DNA from: Chamaelirium japonicum
Taxonomy: Eukaryota > Streptophyta > Magnoliopsida > Liliales > Melanthiaceae
Direction: 5' to 3'
DNA length: 64,000 bases
Assembly (NCBI GenBank): GCA_947650365.1
Contig: OX393551.1
Location: 66,191,094 to 66,255,093 of the forward strand
How positions within the stretch are numbered: the first letter of the stretch is position 1; every line of letters begins with the position of its first letter. Both the position numbers and the translations under genes were made by a program. This document shows, in pieces, positions 11,952 through 23,481 of this stretch. Below the pieces are notes generated by a model. That model searched no databases. It was not told where the DNA came from and saw nothing but the letters and a program-made list of their open reading frames with translations.

Positions 11952-12329
11952 ACAAAATATATGCTTCGTACCTTGCTGAACTACTGAAGCTACCATCTTT
12001 TCATGCTAAAGCTTAAATTTGGAGGTTATTAACACAAAGCAGAACTCTAAAATAATACTCATCCAATAGTATCTCATGAGCTCCCTTAAACCCTATCAAG
12101 TGCCATTATTTTTGGGGGACTTAGTGATTGGTCTCTGACAACATATCCATTTAATGAAAAGGACATGCAAAGAGTAACAAGTATTTAGAAATAGTGATTT
12201 CTCTGTAGCAAAGAGTAACAATCTTTGCTCTTTACGACAATGTTTTAAGTGTAGCAAAAATTTGCAAAGTATTGTAGCAAAAGAGTAACAATATTCAAAT
12301 TGTTACTCTTTGCTACAATATTTTGCAGA
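11952..12329. other. Intergenic, nothing recognised
   Basis: 'tagcaaagagtaacaa' is repeated a few times near 12205-12300; no gene. Confidence 0.45.
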
Positions 12330-12560
12330 TTGTTAATCTTTGTTACAGTGAAATCATTGTACGGGTATTGCTACAGTGAAATCACTGTAGCAAAATGGAT
12401 GCTAAAAAAATTCATTGCAATTGCTACGATGAAATCACTATAGCAATCTGCTATAGTTGCTACAGTGAAATTAGTATATCAGCTACAGTCAAATGCAAAT
12501 ACAGAATATTGTTACTTTTTTTTATCGAATTGTTACTCTTTTATGTGATTTCATTGTACA
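12330..12560. repeat. Palindromic GCTACAGTGAAATCAC repeats
   Basis: Several units of 'tgctacagtgaaatcactgt' and its variants occur, sharing the core of the array at 3905-4470. Confidence 0.65.
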
Positions 12561-13015
12561 ACTGCATATAGGGGGTAAAATATACATTTTCCAAATAGAA
12601 GGACCTGATGCTAAAGCTTCTTTACGTTTATCGTGATCGTTAAATACAATTTGTTTGAAGGACCTAACACAAATTTGCCCATTACAATACGTCTTTCCAG
12701 GAGAATCCTTTGTTTTACCCACTTTACAGTACAGACCAAACTAGAATCCTTTGTTTTACCCACTTCATGTTGACCTTTCTACCTTATTGGGATGCCTAGT
12801 CATGCAACACCAAGGTAGCTAAGACGGAAGAATTCATCTTTCGAGGAGAATTAGGTGCCAAGGATGAAGTTGGCTTAGTAACTAAGCAATGTTAATTTAA
12901 TCTTATCCTTGTGTTTTAGTTAGAAAGGGACTTTCTTACACCACAATGCAAGGGATAGGATGTCCATTTTATAAGTTGACTAATGCGAACCCCAAGGTAA
13001 GGCCCAAGAGCCATT
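12561..13015. other. Intergenic, nothing recognised
   Basis: A direct repeat 'gaatcctttgttttacccac' occurs twice at 12703-12766. No coding signature. Confidence 0.45.
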
Positions 13016-13020
13016 GACAA

Positions 13021-15017
13021 TGTGGGCATCGAAATTAGCCCGCAAATCAAACCTGGTATGCACATAATGGCCCGCATGCAAACCCAGCCCGCACACAAAT
13101 GGCCCGTATGCAAAACTTGGCCCGCGCGTAACAGGCCGCAAAAGAAACGAACCGGATTTGACTCAAATGAACCCCAAGGGGGCCCACCCATGCAAGTGGG
13201 ACCCACCGGGCCCACCACTTGAAGCCAAAAAGGGGTCAGGTGGGCCCACATGAAATTGAGGCCTACCAGCCCCCTTTTCTTGAAAATCATGCTCCTCCCT
13301 TAGGGGAGGTGTGGCCGGCCATAAAGGAAAGAAAAATAAAAAAAATGAAGAAACAACCGTCATGTGCGGGGAAGGTAGCTCGAACGTCTACACACTGTGG
13401 ATCCATGCCAATGCCTCGATCCGATGAACCAAATTTAACGACGTATCTATTTGAATATGCAAAGATAGCTCATATCTTAAAAGATTGAGTCATATCTAGC
13501 CCATAACTGTCGCTACAAAAAAAGGAAGAAAATAAATATTGTTTTTCCTAAAAAAGGAAGACAAATCCCAATGATTATGAGGAGAGATATCCAAGGGATT
13601 CAAAAAATCGTAGTCATATCTCTCTCATCCCCTCCCCTTTACCTATAAATAGAGGTGTGGAGGGATGACATCAAAGATCGAAAGGTGGGGGCTTGAAGCT
13701 AGAGGCATGGAGGCTCTGAAAATGAGGAGGCTCCAATGCTCGACGTCCCAATGTTTCACGAGGTGAGGGCAAGCGCATCCCGAAGGAATGACTTAGCCCA
13801 CATAAGTCCTCATCAACGTGAAGGCCTTGCATAAGAAGATCAAAGCTTCAACTCCTTGCATGAAGAAGAAACTTGGAGAAGAAGGCCCAGAGTCAACATC
13901 ACCCTATCGTCTGCAACAATCTTCATCAACTACGAAGATGCCTAAAACAAAGGCTGGAGAAGAAGATTGAAGTCGGCATCACCCCATCGTTTTCAACAAA
14001 GTTTCAACTCCTCGTACGAAGAAGAAAACTTAGAGAAGAAGGCCCGAAGCCGGTGCTATACCCGCTGTCTTCATCAATAAAAGCTGACACTACAACTGCC
14101 GCACGGAAATCGGTGCCACACCCATCGTATTTTTCAACAAAAGCTGACGCTATAATCATCGCACGGAGATCGATGCTACACCCGTCATCTTCATCAACAA
14201 AAGCCGACGCTACAACCGTTGTACGGAGATCGGTGCTACACACACTGTCTTCAAAAAAAGCCTTCGATTCCGAAAACACCAAAGAAGCCCAAAGAAGAAG
14301 AGAGCCACAACCGTCATTGCCAAAGTTCTATCCCCGAAAGGAGGAAGCCGAAATAATAAAGAAGTCTTGGAGAAGTCGCCATCGATATTTGAGGAGAAGA
14401 TCAAGCCAAAGGAAAGGTCAAAGCCAAAGTAAGAAAGCCGAAGCAAAGCACTGGTAAAGCCCGCGCCAAAGCAACGAACATACCAAAGTCAATGAACTAA
14501 ACGTACGTTCTAGCTGATACAACGTGAAGTTGATCCGGAAGACCTAAAGCACTGCAAGCTTCCTGTCTACGTTCAAGCGTAAGTGCCAAATCACCGCAAA
14601 TGTCAGAGCCACGCCAAAGCCAACGCCAGAAGCAAGATCGACACCGTGAATCGATGATCAAGGACGTCGAGGTCTAGCAAGAACCGAGCTAGATGCGAAG
14701 ATCGAGCAAACGATGCCGAAATCCTTCTAGCCGAGAAACCGTGAAGGACGAAAGGGACAAAAGCAAAGGCAAAACCACTTGATCTCTCAAGAAACCCGAA
14801 ACCTTGTAAAGTCCTTTATCCTGAGCAACCCCTCCAGAGCTTTCGCACAAAGTAACATGGAGACGCGGATCAAAGGGACCCTCCAGAGGATATCTCCCAT
14901 AATCTTTTGATCAAATCTTCGTCATTCCCGGCTCACCACTCCCGAGCCCCCGGGTCACGGCTTTGTAATCTTCATGTGCGCAATAAAGACGACCCGCATC
15001 TTTTTTCTGCGCATACA
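13021..15017 (+). mobile_element. Solo LTR, family A (1,997 bp)
   Basis: The LTR starts TGTGGGCATCGAAATTAGCC and ends TTTTCTGCGCATACA. Flanking 5-mers GACAA (13016-13020) and GACAG (15018-15022) fit a target duplication with one substitution. There is no primer site or polypurine tract on either side, so this is a solo LTR. A TATA box 'cctataaatagagg' lies near 13641-13654 and a poly(A) signal AATAAA at 14981-14986, implying an R region of roughly 1.3 kb. Inside R is a 60-bp tandem repeat (about 14040-14260) that stays open as a 20-residue peptide repeat. It is probably Ty3/gypsy-like; that is inference, because no pol is attached. Confidence 0.85.
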
Positions 15018-15030
15018 GACAGATCCCCCC

Positions 15031-15032
<2 letters not shown>

Positions 15033-15102
<70 letters not shown>
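15033..15102. repeat. (GA)n microsatellite
   Basis: About 70 bp of GA, beginning 11 bp after the solo LTR's target duplication. Confidence 0.95.
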
Positions 15103-15103
<1 letters not shown>

Positions 15104-15622
15104 GTTGTTGTGGCTTTGTTTCATGTGATTACCACGTGGCATATAGAGAGGATTGAGAGAGAAGGGTTTTCTGCCCAATGGGGGGTGCCATGTTAGGACC
15201 CCCAGCTTATATTATAATATAGATTACCTTATCTTAAATATCCAAAGATTACCGGATCTCCCACAAGTATGATCTCTTCGATTCTCCCATCTTCAATATG
15301 TATAATTCTGTGCCTTGCCATAAAAATGATGGTGGCGAAGGCATCGATCTTACATAAAAAAAACTAGTTGTAGTGGGGAGCCGGCTTATTTTATGTGGAG
15401 CACTCGCTATCTCCATCCACATGCCTAGTAATGCATGTATTTTAAAAGACGATCTAAGTTATCCAGGAATATATTAGGATTTCAGGATCCCTCGTAAGTG
15501 CGATCAACATGATTTCTCCAAGCCCTAGTGACAACTCACATTAGCTCTTTTACGACGAAATATCTATTGGCACGTGTGGCATCCTCGCATAGCATGCCCG
15601 TGCAATCGAAGCCCTAAAACCC
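15103..15622. other. Intergenic, nothing recognised
   Basis: No gene or repeat terminus recognised. Confidence 0.45.
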
Positions 15623-15630
15623 CGTGAGGG

Positions 15631-16125
15631 TAGGGGTGGCAACGGGTCGGGTCGGGTTCGGGTCGGGTTGAGACATATGTATAAGGGCAAAACACCCAAC
15701 CCGAACCCGACCCGTTTAATAAACGGGTCAAAAACTTAAACCCAAACCCGACCCGCCTAATAAACGGGTTGACCCGACCCGACCCGTTTAACCCGTTTAC
15801 TAAACGGGTCGGGTCGGGTTGGATCGGGTTGGGTCAACAGAACCCATGTAAACCTGTCGGGTTGGGTAAAGACCAGTCGGATTGGGCCGGGTTTGATCGG
15901 GTTGGGTCGGGTTGGCTCGGGTTGGGTCGGGTCGGGTTGACACGACCCATTTGTTAAACGGATCAAGTCGGGTCAATCGGGTTATAAGTACAAACCCGAA
16001 CCCGACCCATTAAATAAACAGGTCAATCGGGTCGACCCGTTTATGACCCGAACCCGTTTAGGCCAAACCCAAACCCGCTAACTTCGGGTCGGGTTGGCGG
16101 GTCGGGTCAAGAATTGCCACCCCTA
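15631..16125. mobile_element. Non-autonomous hAT element, perfect 8-bp TSD
   Basis: Termini TAGGGGTGGCAACGGGTC and ...GAATTGCCACCCCTA; 8-bp duplications CGTGAGGG at 15623-15630 and 16126-16133. The interior is closely similar to 5380-5842, sharing 'gagacata.gtataagggc' and 'aataaacgggtcaaaaactt'. It is the less degraded of the two copies. Confidence 0.92.
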
Positions 16126-16778
16126 CGTGAGGGTTTAGGGGGTGGATCGTCTATTTATTAAATTGTCTCTACCTTTTTGTTCGCGGGAGTGTTATCCGAT
16201 TCGAGGACAAGTGCATCGGGAATGTTGTCAAAGAATCCCTACCGACATCCTCTCATGGATCCACTTTTCAAGAATCCTTCAATGGGCTCATTTTAGTCCT
16301 TTTGATTTCTTCTTTGATAAAATGTCGAATAGCATAAGCTCAAAATTTCTCCCCCATTCTCTCTCTCTCTCTCTCTCTCTATATCTCTCTCTCTCTCTCT
16401 CTCTCTCTTCGATAATGTGGATCGAGGATCGTCGGAGCATGGATCTTTGACTATGATCTCTCTCACATCAAGGTGACTCCTCATGGTTTTTCTCCTCATT
16501 CATAGGTTTTAGCCTTTCGAAAAGAGCTTAGCTGTTTCTATTATAGAATGCCCCTTTTTTTTTTTCATGAGCAAGTACGGAGCACAACTTTGAAATCATA
16601 GAGAAGGGAGTGATAAAGGTGTGGAAACCAGTGAAGCAGAGCTGCGCACCCATGTTGTGGCCTTTCATTTAAAATTGGAAAGTGCACTCCAATGTCCTTA
16701 TTGTATAAGACCCATCACAGGGGGGCCTCTCATTGGTGGAGAACACATCTGACACAACCTCTTGGTTCCATCTCCTGA
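16126..16778. other. Intergenic with CT microsatellite at 16360-16408
   Basis: Frames at 16142-16450 and 16293-16499 run through the CT repeat and have no domain. No other signal is seen. Confidence 0.5.
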
Positions 16779-17210
16779 TAGCATCTCCAACCGGCTCCTA
16801 GGTGGTTTCCCCAATTTAGGAGCTCCGAGCTGCCATGTAGGCAAAATAAGAAGTGGGGATTGAAGAGCGCTCCAATGGGCTCCTAGCTAGAGCCCTTTCT
16901 TGTTCGATGTGAACGGGTGCATGATTAGCTCGGGGATCAATCCCAACCGTCATTGCGTGTGACGACGAGAGTAGCGGGTATTCGCTCGGATGCGTGATTC
17001 GTTCGGGTGACAACGACGTGATTCACTCGGGCATGGGGATCACAGAGTAACGAACACTATTTTGTTCGCTGCATGTAGCGACGAGAGAAGCAAAATGCTA
17101 TTGTGGCGAATGACTTCGGAACCTGTTGGAGCACCATTTTAAACCAATACACCGTTTGTTTCGCTACAATACCGAAGGATGAAAGGCCTAGGAGCCGGTA
17201 GGATATGCTC
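16779..17210. mobile_element. PIF/Harbinger-like MITE
   Basis: The left end TAGCATCTCCAACCGGCTCC pairs imperfectly with the right end, complement GAGCATATCCTACCGGCTCC. 3-bp flanks TGA occur at 16776-16778 and 17211-17213. The termini are of the GAGCATCTCCAAC type shared with the next element. It has no transposase. Confidence 0.75.
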
Positions 17211-17216
17211 TGATTA

Positions 17217-17691
17217 GAGCATCTCCAACGGACTCCGAGCTAGGAGCATCTCCTAAGACCGTGGGGCCCATTTTGAACTGCCACCTCATTGAAAATATCC
17301 TTGTTGAGAGGTGCCCGCTCCAACGGCCTCCGAACTAGGATATCCGAGCCATTTTGCACCGAACACCCTATATAAAATAATTTACAAGATACACCCTATA
17401 TAAAATAATTTACAAGTTATCCAAACCCTCCAAATTTACAAGATACATATAAAATAATTTGTTAAAGATTCGGGGTTTTTTTTTATAAAAATGCAGAATT
17501 TTTATTCCTTCAGAGCCTCCGAAGAACCTCTGTTGTATGTGGAGGCCTTCAGAGGTTCCGACCGCACACAGCCTGCGTAGCGCGTCATGTAGGACTTCAG
17601 AGCCCCGTTCGGAGCCAATTGGAGCGGAGGAATTGTTTCCATGTGCCACGTCCTCCTTCAGATCTCCGCTCGGAGTCCGTTGGAGATGCTC
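17217..17691. mobile_element. PIF/Harbinger-like (Tourist) MITE, TTA duplications
   Basis: GAGCATCTCCAACGGACTCC at the left end has a perfect complement at the right end, extending to 24 bp. TTA flanks both sides (17214-17216 and 17692-17694), the classic Harbinger/Tourist duplication. It lies only a few bases from the preceding MITE. It is AT-rich inside with no open transposase frame. Confidence 0.9.
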
Positions 17692-17694
17692 TTA

Positions 17695-19040
17695 GCTCCT
17701 TGTGGTTACAATAAAAAAATGGAACCCTCCTCAAAAGAAAGGGAGCTTACAAAAGCTGGGATCTCAAAAAGTCTCGACAGTCCATGCTTATTTGCTTTTA
17801 TTTTTGAAACCCAACTTCAGATCAGAGAATGTGGGTAATAAAATATGGAAAGGACTAGCTTTGCAGTGGGGTATTTTTCTTTTCTTTTTGATATTTTTAT
17901 TAAGGGCACCTGCATTCCCTCCTTGAATGTATCACTCAACTAGGCCATGGAGAAGTGGGATGAGGAGGGAGAGGGCCATCATTACATGCCATGGTTTCCT
18001 TTGCATCTTTGTCCCCCTTCCAAGCAAAGAGATCCCTAATTGGAAATTCTTAAGTGAGAAGGCAAGGAAATCAGCAAGTGCCACATGTCACATCCCCACA
18101 ACTTTTATTTTTTTTTTTCCCTTCTTGATCTTGTTGATGATATTTTTTGGTAGGCATCTTGTTGATGATATTAATAAGGATTAGAGACTTTGGAGCAACA
18201 CCTTTTCTTTTTTTTTTTTTGGAAGGGGAGCAACACTTTGAAGTGACCTCTAATACTAAGATAGCCCACCATGTGGCGCAACCCCAAGCTAATTGCTCGT
18301 GACATGATTATGTATCGCAAGCGCATTGGCAATTGTTGATTCGAGTTGTCGTGCATTGCAAGCGCATCACCGAGTGTTTTTTTTTTAATCCCTCAACGTC
18401 TCATTCGATTCATTTATGATCCCGAGTTTCCAGACACATTGTACTTCTTATCGGGTCGGCATTGATTGCATTATTACCGCTATAGGTCTTTCATTTCTTT
18501 AAAAATCAGGGAGATGACATAAATTGATTAATTCTTCCTGGGGGAAGAATCAAAGAAACAGCTCTTTCTATGTTAGAGTACTGGAAGCATATAGCAAGTT
18601 AGGGTTGGGGTGATCTATGATTTTGATAGTCAAGAGAAATTGTTGGTGCTCGAATGATATAGTCTTTGGTTCGGGAGTAGAGGGGCGAGGTTGGGTCGGG
18701 GAATAGTCTGATCGTCCGGATGCAAGTATTTGGGAGAGAAGAAGGTAAAATTGTTGGCATGCACTCACTTTCCCATGGTGGTTCGATCTGCAAATGCCAA
18801 AAGTGAAAGGCTGCTACTTAAGTTAAGCTTCCTAAGCTAACCCAACAACAAATTGAACAGCTAGAGATGCATGAGCTGAGCTTTTGTGATGAATGCTTAC
18901 AAGATGTTGCAGATATAGAGAATGAAAGTGATGATGAAGTTAGCAAAAGAAGGAGATAGAGATGGCCAAAGAAAAAATCTTCTCAACAAGTTCTCAAGGA
19001 AAGTATGACCGAGAAGAAAAACTCCAACAAGATAGAATTT
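17695..19040. other. No gene recognised
   Basis: Scattered T-runs (18107-18120, 18208-18221) and short frames, none with a domain. A 'cgcaagcgcattggcaattg' / 'gcaagcgcatcaccgag' short repeat occurs at 18316-18375. Confidence 0.5.
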
Positions 19041-19083
19041 ACACACACACACACACACACAGACACCACACACACACACACAC

Positions 19084-19177
<94 letters not shown>
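19041..19177. repeat. (CA)n then (GA)n compound microsatellite
   Basis: CA repeats to about 19084, then about 88 bp of GA. Confidence 0.95.
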
Positions 19178-19179
<2 letters not shown>

Positions 19180-19188
19180 CCCTGATCG

Positions 19189-19520
19189 GGTGAGAAACCT
19201 CTTATATGTGAAACCTACCTAGAGGTTACAGAATTTGATGAAACTTTGTGGGTGTGATACCCATGGTAAGTTGAACATCCTCACCAAAAATCATCAAATT
19301 CTAAAACCCTTTAAGGATATCAAATGTTAGAATATTTATAGATCGTCCATAAAAATCGTTAATTTGAATAGCTTATTTGTTACACCTAAAGGTTTTAGAA
19401 TTTAATGATTTTTGGTGAGGATGATCAACTTAACATAGGTATCACACCCACCAAGTTTCATCAAATTATGAAACCTCTAAGTAGGTTTCGCACAAGGTTT
19501 CGCATATAAGAGGTTTCTCA
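19189..19520. mobile_element. Long hairpin foldback element
   Basis: 19189-19320 ('tgagaaacctcttatatgtg' through 'accaaaaatcatcaaattct') is the reverse complement of about 19388-19517, with few mismatches and a short insertion in the right arm. The unpaired loop is only ~65 bp. A transcript from either strand would fold into a hairpin of about 130 bp. A related, weaker foldback follows at 19536-19800, with the AGAATGTGTTGAT core shared with 6723-7082. Confidence 0.8.
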
Positions 19521-19535
19521 CACATCATCCAAATC

Positions 19536-19800
19536 GTTGATAGAGGTTTTAGAATTTATTGATTTTTTGTCAGGATGATCATCTTCCCTTATATAGCACA
19601 TCCAAAAAAATCAGTACATTCTAAACCCTTTAGGTGCATCAAGTCTAAAAAGCTTTATTGACCGTTTATTTTAACCTTTAAATTGAAGAAAATATTTGAT
19701 ATGTCTATAGGTTTTAGAATGTGTTGATATTTTACTGATGTGCTATCTAAGGCAAGGTTATCACCCTCACAAAAAATCAACAAATTCTGAAACCTCTAAC
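19536..19800. mobile_element. Diverged foldback of the same family
   Basis: 'gaggttttagaatttattga' at 19551 pairs with 'caacaaattctgaaacctct' at 19779-19798, and internal 'aatcagtacattctaaa' pairs with 'ttttagaatgtgttgat'. No coding capacity. Confidence 0.6.
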
Positions 19801-19835
19801 TAGGATTTTGGAGATGCGTGTCTAACTCTATGGCA

Positions 19836-20150
<315 letters not shown>

Positions 20151-20348
20151 TATATATATATATATATATATATTGGTAATTATTTTTTTAAAAAGAAAAA
20201 AACATCTGTATAAGATTTTTTTTTTTTGAGTGGAACACCTGGGCAATAGCCTTAGGATGGGGTGAGGGTTTGGTATGGACCCTCAACCGATATAATAATT
20301 GAATTTTTTACTAAAAGCCATAAAAACGATTACTAATTGATAATTGCG

Positions 20349-20640
20349 TCATGAAGAGGCCCCGAGATTGATGTAGATCATAAATTCATTAGCTCTCGAA
20401 TATGGAGGATGAGTGCAGATAGACATGCAAACCACACTCCATGACTTCCTTTTGTCTAGCGAAACTTTGGTCTTCCTCCAATAGATCCATAAAGAAGTAC
20501 ATGGATGACTAGTTAACCCCAACTTGAGTTTAAAGGTTCTCAAAATCTCTCTAGCAAATGGGCAGTTAAGTAGCCGATGATTAGTTGATTCCTCTTGCAC
20601 TCTGAACATAGGACATCCTTATAAGAATCTTTTAGTGATT
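20349..20640 (-). pseudogene. LINE reverse transcriptase C-terminal zinc-finger remnant
   Basis: The minus-strand frame reads RVQEESTNHRLLNCPFAREI, then LWIYWRKTKV. This is the zf-RVT pattern (C-x-x-C ... E-x-x-x-H-x-x-x-x-C-x-F-A-x-x-x-W) found between the reverse transcriptase and RNase H of plant L1-like elements and LINE-derived 'ribonuclease H protein' genes. The final H and C are kept and the first cysteine pair lies at or beyond the fragment edge. Reverse transcriptase upstream and RNase H downstream are gone, so it is a relic about 290 bp long. Confidence 0.65.
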
Positions 20641-20879
20641 ATTCACATGTTAGAATTTTAAGCAATCAAAACACATTTATTATCAAATTTTGAATTCTCT
20701 AGCTCTGGTTTTATTACTTGCAACTCCTATAATGGGCCATTAGATCCCCTACGACAACCCAATTAAAGGCTAAATTGTAAAAGAATTAATAATATAAAGG
20801 GAGAAAATATATAGAAAGTCAAGTAATCTAGTAACACATGAATGTCAAAATATTAAAAATACTAATGCCTTTTTCGTTT

Positions 20880-21180
20880 AGTAGTTTTTTTTTTGAAAGA
20901 TCGACCAGGCGGTCAGTGGACAGGGCACTAGAGCATGGGCTCAAAGAGGTCCTGAGATCGAAACAGGAGGAAGACAGCATAAATACTTTTTTATTAAATT
21001 CCATAATCCCATGAACATGACATCAACGGCCAGGATTCACACGTGCAAACAAGGCAACAACGACCTTAAGGGAATTAAAGTTCGCTGCACGATGACCATA
21101 CCGGGTGTCAAACATGGAACCTCTCCAACAAGGGAGAGAAGAAGTATCACTCGGACAAAAGATCGTTAGTTTTTAGTACG
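20880..21180 (-). mobile_element. tRNA-related SINE, degraded copy
   Basis: On the minus strand the order is tRNA-like head (about 21172 to 21110), then 'gtgtgaatcctggccgttga' and 'tgtcatgttcatgggattat', then 'ttaataaaa'. It aligns with 55600-55785 (-) and 47455-47605 (+). The adjoining 'gggcactagagcatgggctc' block (20920-20960) also accompanies the 55 kb copy. Confidence 0.6.
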
Positions 21181-21380
21181 TTGTCTTTCTTTATTATATA
21201 AAAAGAATTCCCTCTTGCTAACACTATAAATTTGATATCCACTTCTACCCCTAACTTAAATTAAATGAAAGATTAAATAGAAAAATATTGGAGGTACGTA
21301 GTTTTGCTTTTTAAGGGTAGTTAATTTGGAGCCCCCAATTAATCGCTATTACTCCAGTGTAAACCACCCACCCCACCACT
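21181..21380. other. Intergenic, nothing recognised
   Basis: AT-rich; no signal. Confidence 0.4.
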
Positions 21381-21381
21381 C

Positions 21382-21443
<62 letters not shown>
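21381..21443. repeat. (CT)n(CA)n microsatellite
   Basis: CT repeats to about 21402, then CA repeats. Confidence 0.95.
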
Positions 21444-21444
<1 letters not shown>

Positions 21445-21806
21445 CCCCTTTGCACACGTGCATCGCACGTACGTATTGCTTTTCTGATAATTAAACAATT
21501 GAAAAGAATTTATTAATTGGTGGGCCTTGGGCATAGAAAGGAGAAGGAAGCAGCCTTAGGATTGTATGTGCAAACTTCTTATGTTAAACCCAAAATGGGA
21601 TGTGTGCAAGGTTGGGAGTTCAAAAACTCTTAATGAGCTGGTTCTCTCTTCTATTTCAAATCACTCGCTGAGATATCTGAACACCGAGTTTCTGATCGAG
21701 ATACCAACCCGGTCTCTGATCACTCTGATCTGGATCGAGTGTTTCAAAGTTTAGCGTAAATCATTGTTCACAAGTCTAGATCTTCCTACACTATCTCAAA
21801 GGGAAG
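21444..21806. other. Intergenic, nothing recognised
   Basis: A 62-codon frame at 21566-21754 has no recognisable domain. Confidence 0.4.
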
Positions 21807-22633
21807 TGTGACAACCAAGATCCAAGAGCTAATAACCAATATCTAAGAGCTAATAGCCAAGACTCATAAGAGGGGGAAAGCTAAGATGGATGAGGTGAGG
21901 TTAAGTGCGGTATACAAGGTCACAAATTAACCCCACATCATCCGGGGAGAAAAAGATTATGCACTATATATATGACATCCCCTCCTTAAACTCAAGATGC
22001 ATTTTAAAGCCATGAGCCATCGGGCAAAATGGATAATATCTTGTATTGGGGCAGTATGTTACATAATACTATTATCAGAGTCGGACCTCCTAGCGGTGGG
22101 GGGATTGATCCCACACGGTGACGTGTCACTCTTAGATGGGTGAATTGTGATGACCAATAGCCAATAGCCAAGACTCCCGAAGCAAGGAAAGTCAAGATGG
22201 ATGAGGTGAGGTGCGATGAGATGAGGTATGATGTCCAAGGCCACAAGTTAGTCCAACATCATATGAGGGAAAAAAGTATTATATGGTTAACATTTAAGAC
22301 ATGTTTTAAAGTCGTGAACCATCAAGCAAAGTGGATAATATCTTGTGTGTTGGGACGGAATGTTATATAATGGTATCAGAGTCGAACTTCATCGTGGTAG
22401 GGGGATTGATCCCACACGGGGACGTGTGAGACCCTTAGGGGGGTGGATTGTGATTGCCAATAATATGTCAATAGCTAAGAGCCAAGAGGCGGAAGGCCAC
22501 ATCGCTTGAGGAGGAGAAAATGATTCTAGACTATATATATGACATACCCTTTTTAACACTCAAGACTTGTTTTAAAGCCGTGAGCCCTTGGGCAAAGCGG
22601 ACAATATCTTGTGTGTTAGGATGGGATGTTACA
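21807..22633 (+). mobile_element. TRIM chain: LTR-internal-LTR-internal-LTR, without 5S module
   Basis: There are three LTRs (21807-22063, 22146-22367, 22449-22633), each starting TGTGA and ending TGTTACA/TGTTATA. Two internal regions of ~80 bp separate them. Each internal region has a methionine-tRNA-type primer site (TATCAGAG after LTR 1; TGGTATCAGAGTCG after LTR 2), a 'gattgatcccacacggggac'-type middle and a polypurine tract ('cttaggggggtggat' before LTR 3). Flanks GGAAG (21802) and TGAAG (22634) suggest one old target duplication around the chain. LTRs match the Cassandra copies elsewhere except that the 5S module is absent: 'ttttaaagccatgagcc' runs almost directly into 'gcaaaatggataatatct'. 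Confidence 0.88.
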
Positions 22634-23244
22634 TGAAGTGAAACCACTTCCTTAGAAGGTCTGAAATAGTTATCTAAAGCTCTATCAAGATTGATCCAAG
22701 TATTTCAGCAGTTTCTTGATTTAAGTATTTGATCAGTTCCTTGATTTAAACATCAGATACGTTTTTGCGGCCAAACATTGGTTTAAGTATTTGATTAGTG
22801 GCTTCACTCAAACTTAAAATTTTTCTTTTTTGGATATCTTTAGGGGTGGCAATTAGCTATCTGATTGGTTGACCGATTGTGATCATAGCAATAATATTTT
22901 CAGAATTTATAAAAAAATCATGAATAATTTGCGAACTTAAAGTCGAGCGTATCGGGATTATACGACAAACTGGAGCATGCTTGAATAACTCTTGCCCTAT
23001 TCACGAATTTTACGAATAATTCACGAACATATATAGTTTTTATACGGTATTTTTTTTCATTATTATAAATATATATTTCGATATCTATTACCACGACAAC
23101 TGTAATATAACATATTTTATGTTTCCGATCTATTCCCGAACTCATTCCTAATTTTTGCGATTATTTCCGAATGCATAATTTGTTACCACGACTGCGATAG
23201 AACAAAGGGTGAGGTTGCATGGTCTATATAACTCCTACACAAGT
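22634..23244. other. Intergenic; one hAT-like end at 22851
   Basis: TAGGGGTGGCAATTAGCTAT at 22851 matches the left terminus of the hAT family but has no partner end nearby. The remainder is AT-rich. Confidence 0.45.
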
Positions 23245-23247
23245 TTA

Positions 23248-23481
23248 GGGTCTGTTTGGTTTGAGGGAGTTGGAACCGGCGTGTTCCAACTCATGCGTGG
23301 GGTACGAACAGAATGAGTTGGAACTCCACCTGAAAACCGTGGGGTACAAACTCATGCGTTTTCTATACAATCGAAATCCACGGAGGAGTTGAAACTCATC
23401 TGGTCGTCTATCTCCGCACGGAACCAAATAGTCGCTTTAGAAAAACACGCGTGTTCCAACTTCCTCCAACCAAACAGACCC
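23248..23481. mobile_element. MITE upstream of the bZIP gene
   Basis: The left end GGGTCTGTTTGGTTTGAGGG pairs with the right end complement GGGTCTGTTTGGTTGGAGGA. The flanking dinucleotide TA is present on both sides (TTA...TAA). It is 234 bp long, with an inner repeat of 'gttccaactcatgcg'. It ends about 290 bp before the TATA box of the bZIP gene. TIRs starting GGGTCTGTTTGG are common in plant MITEs; the superfamily is not fixed by a 2-bp duplication alone. Confidence 0.8.
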
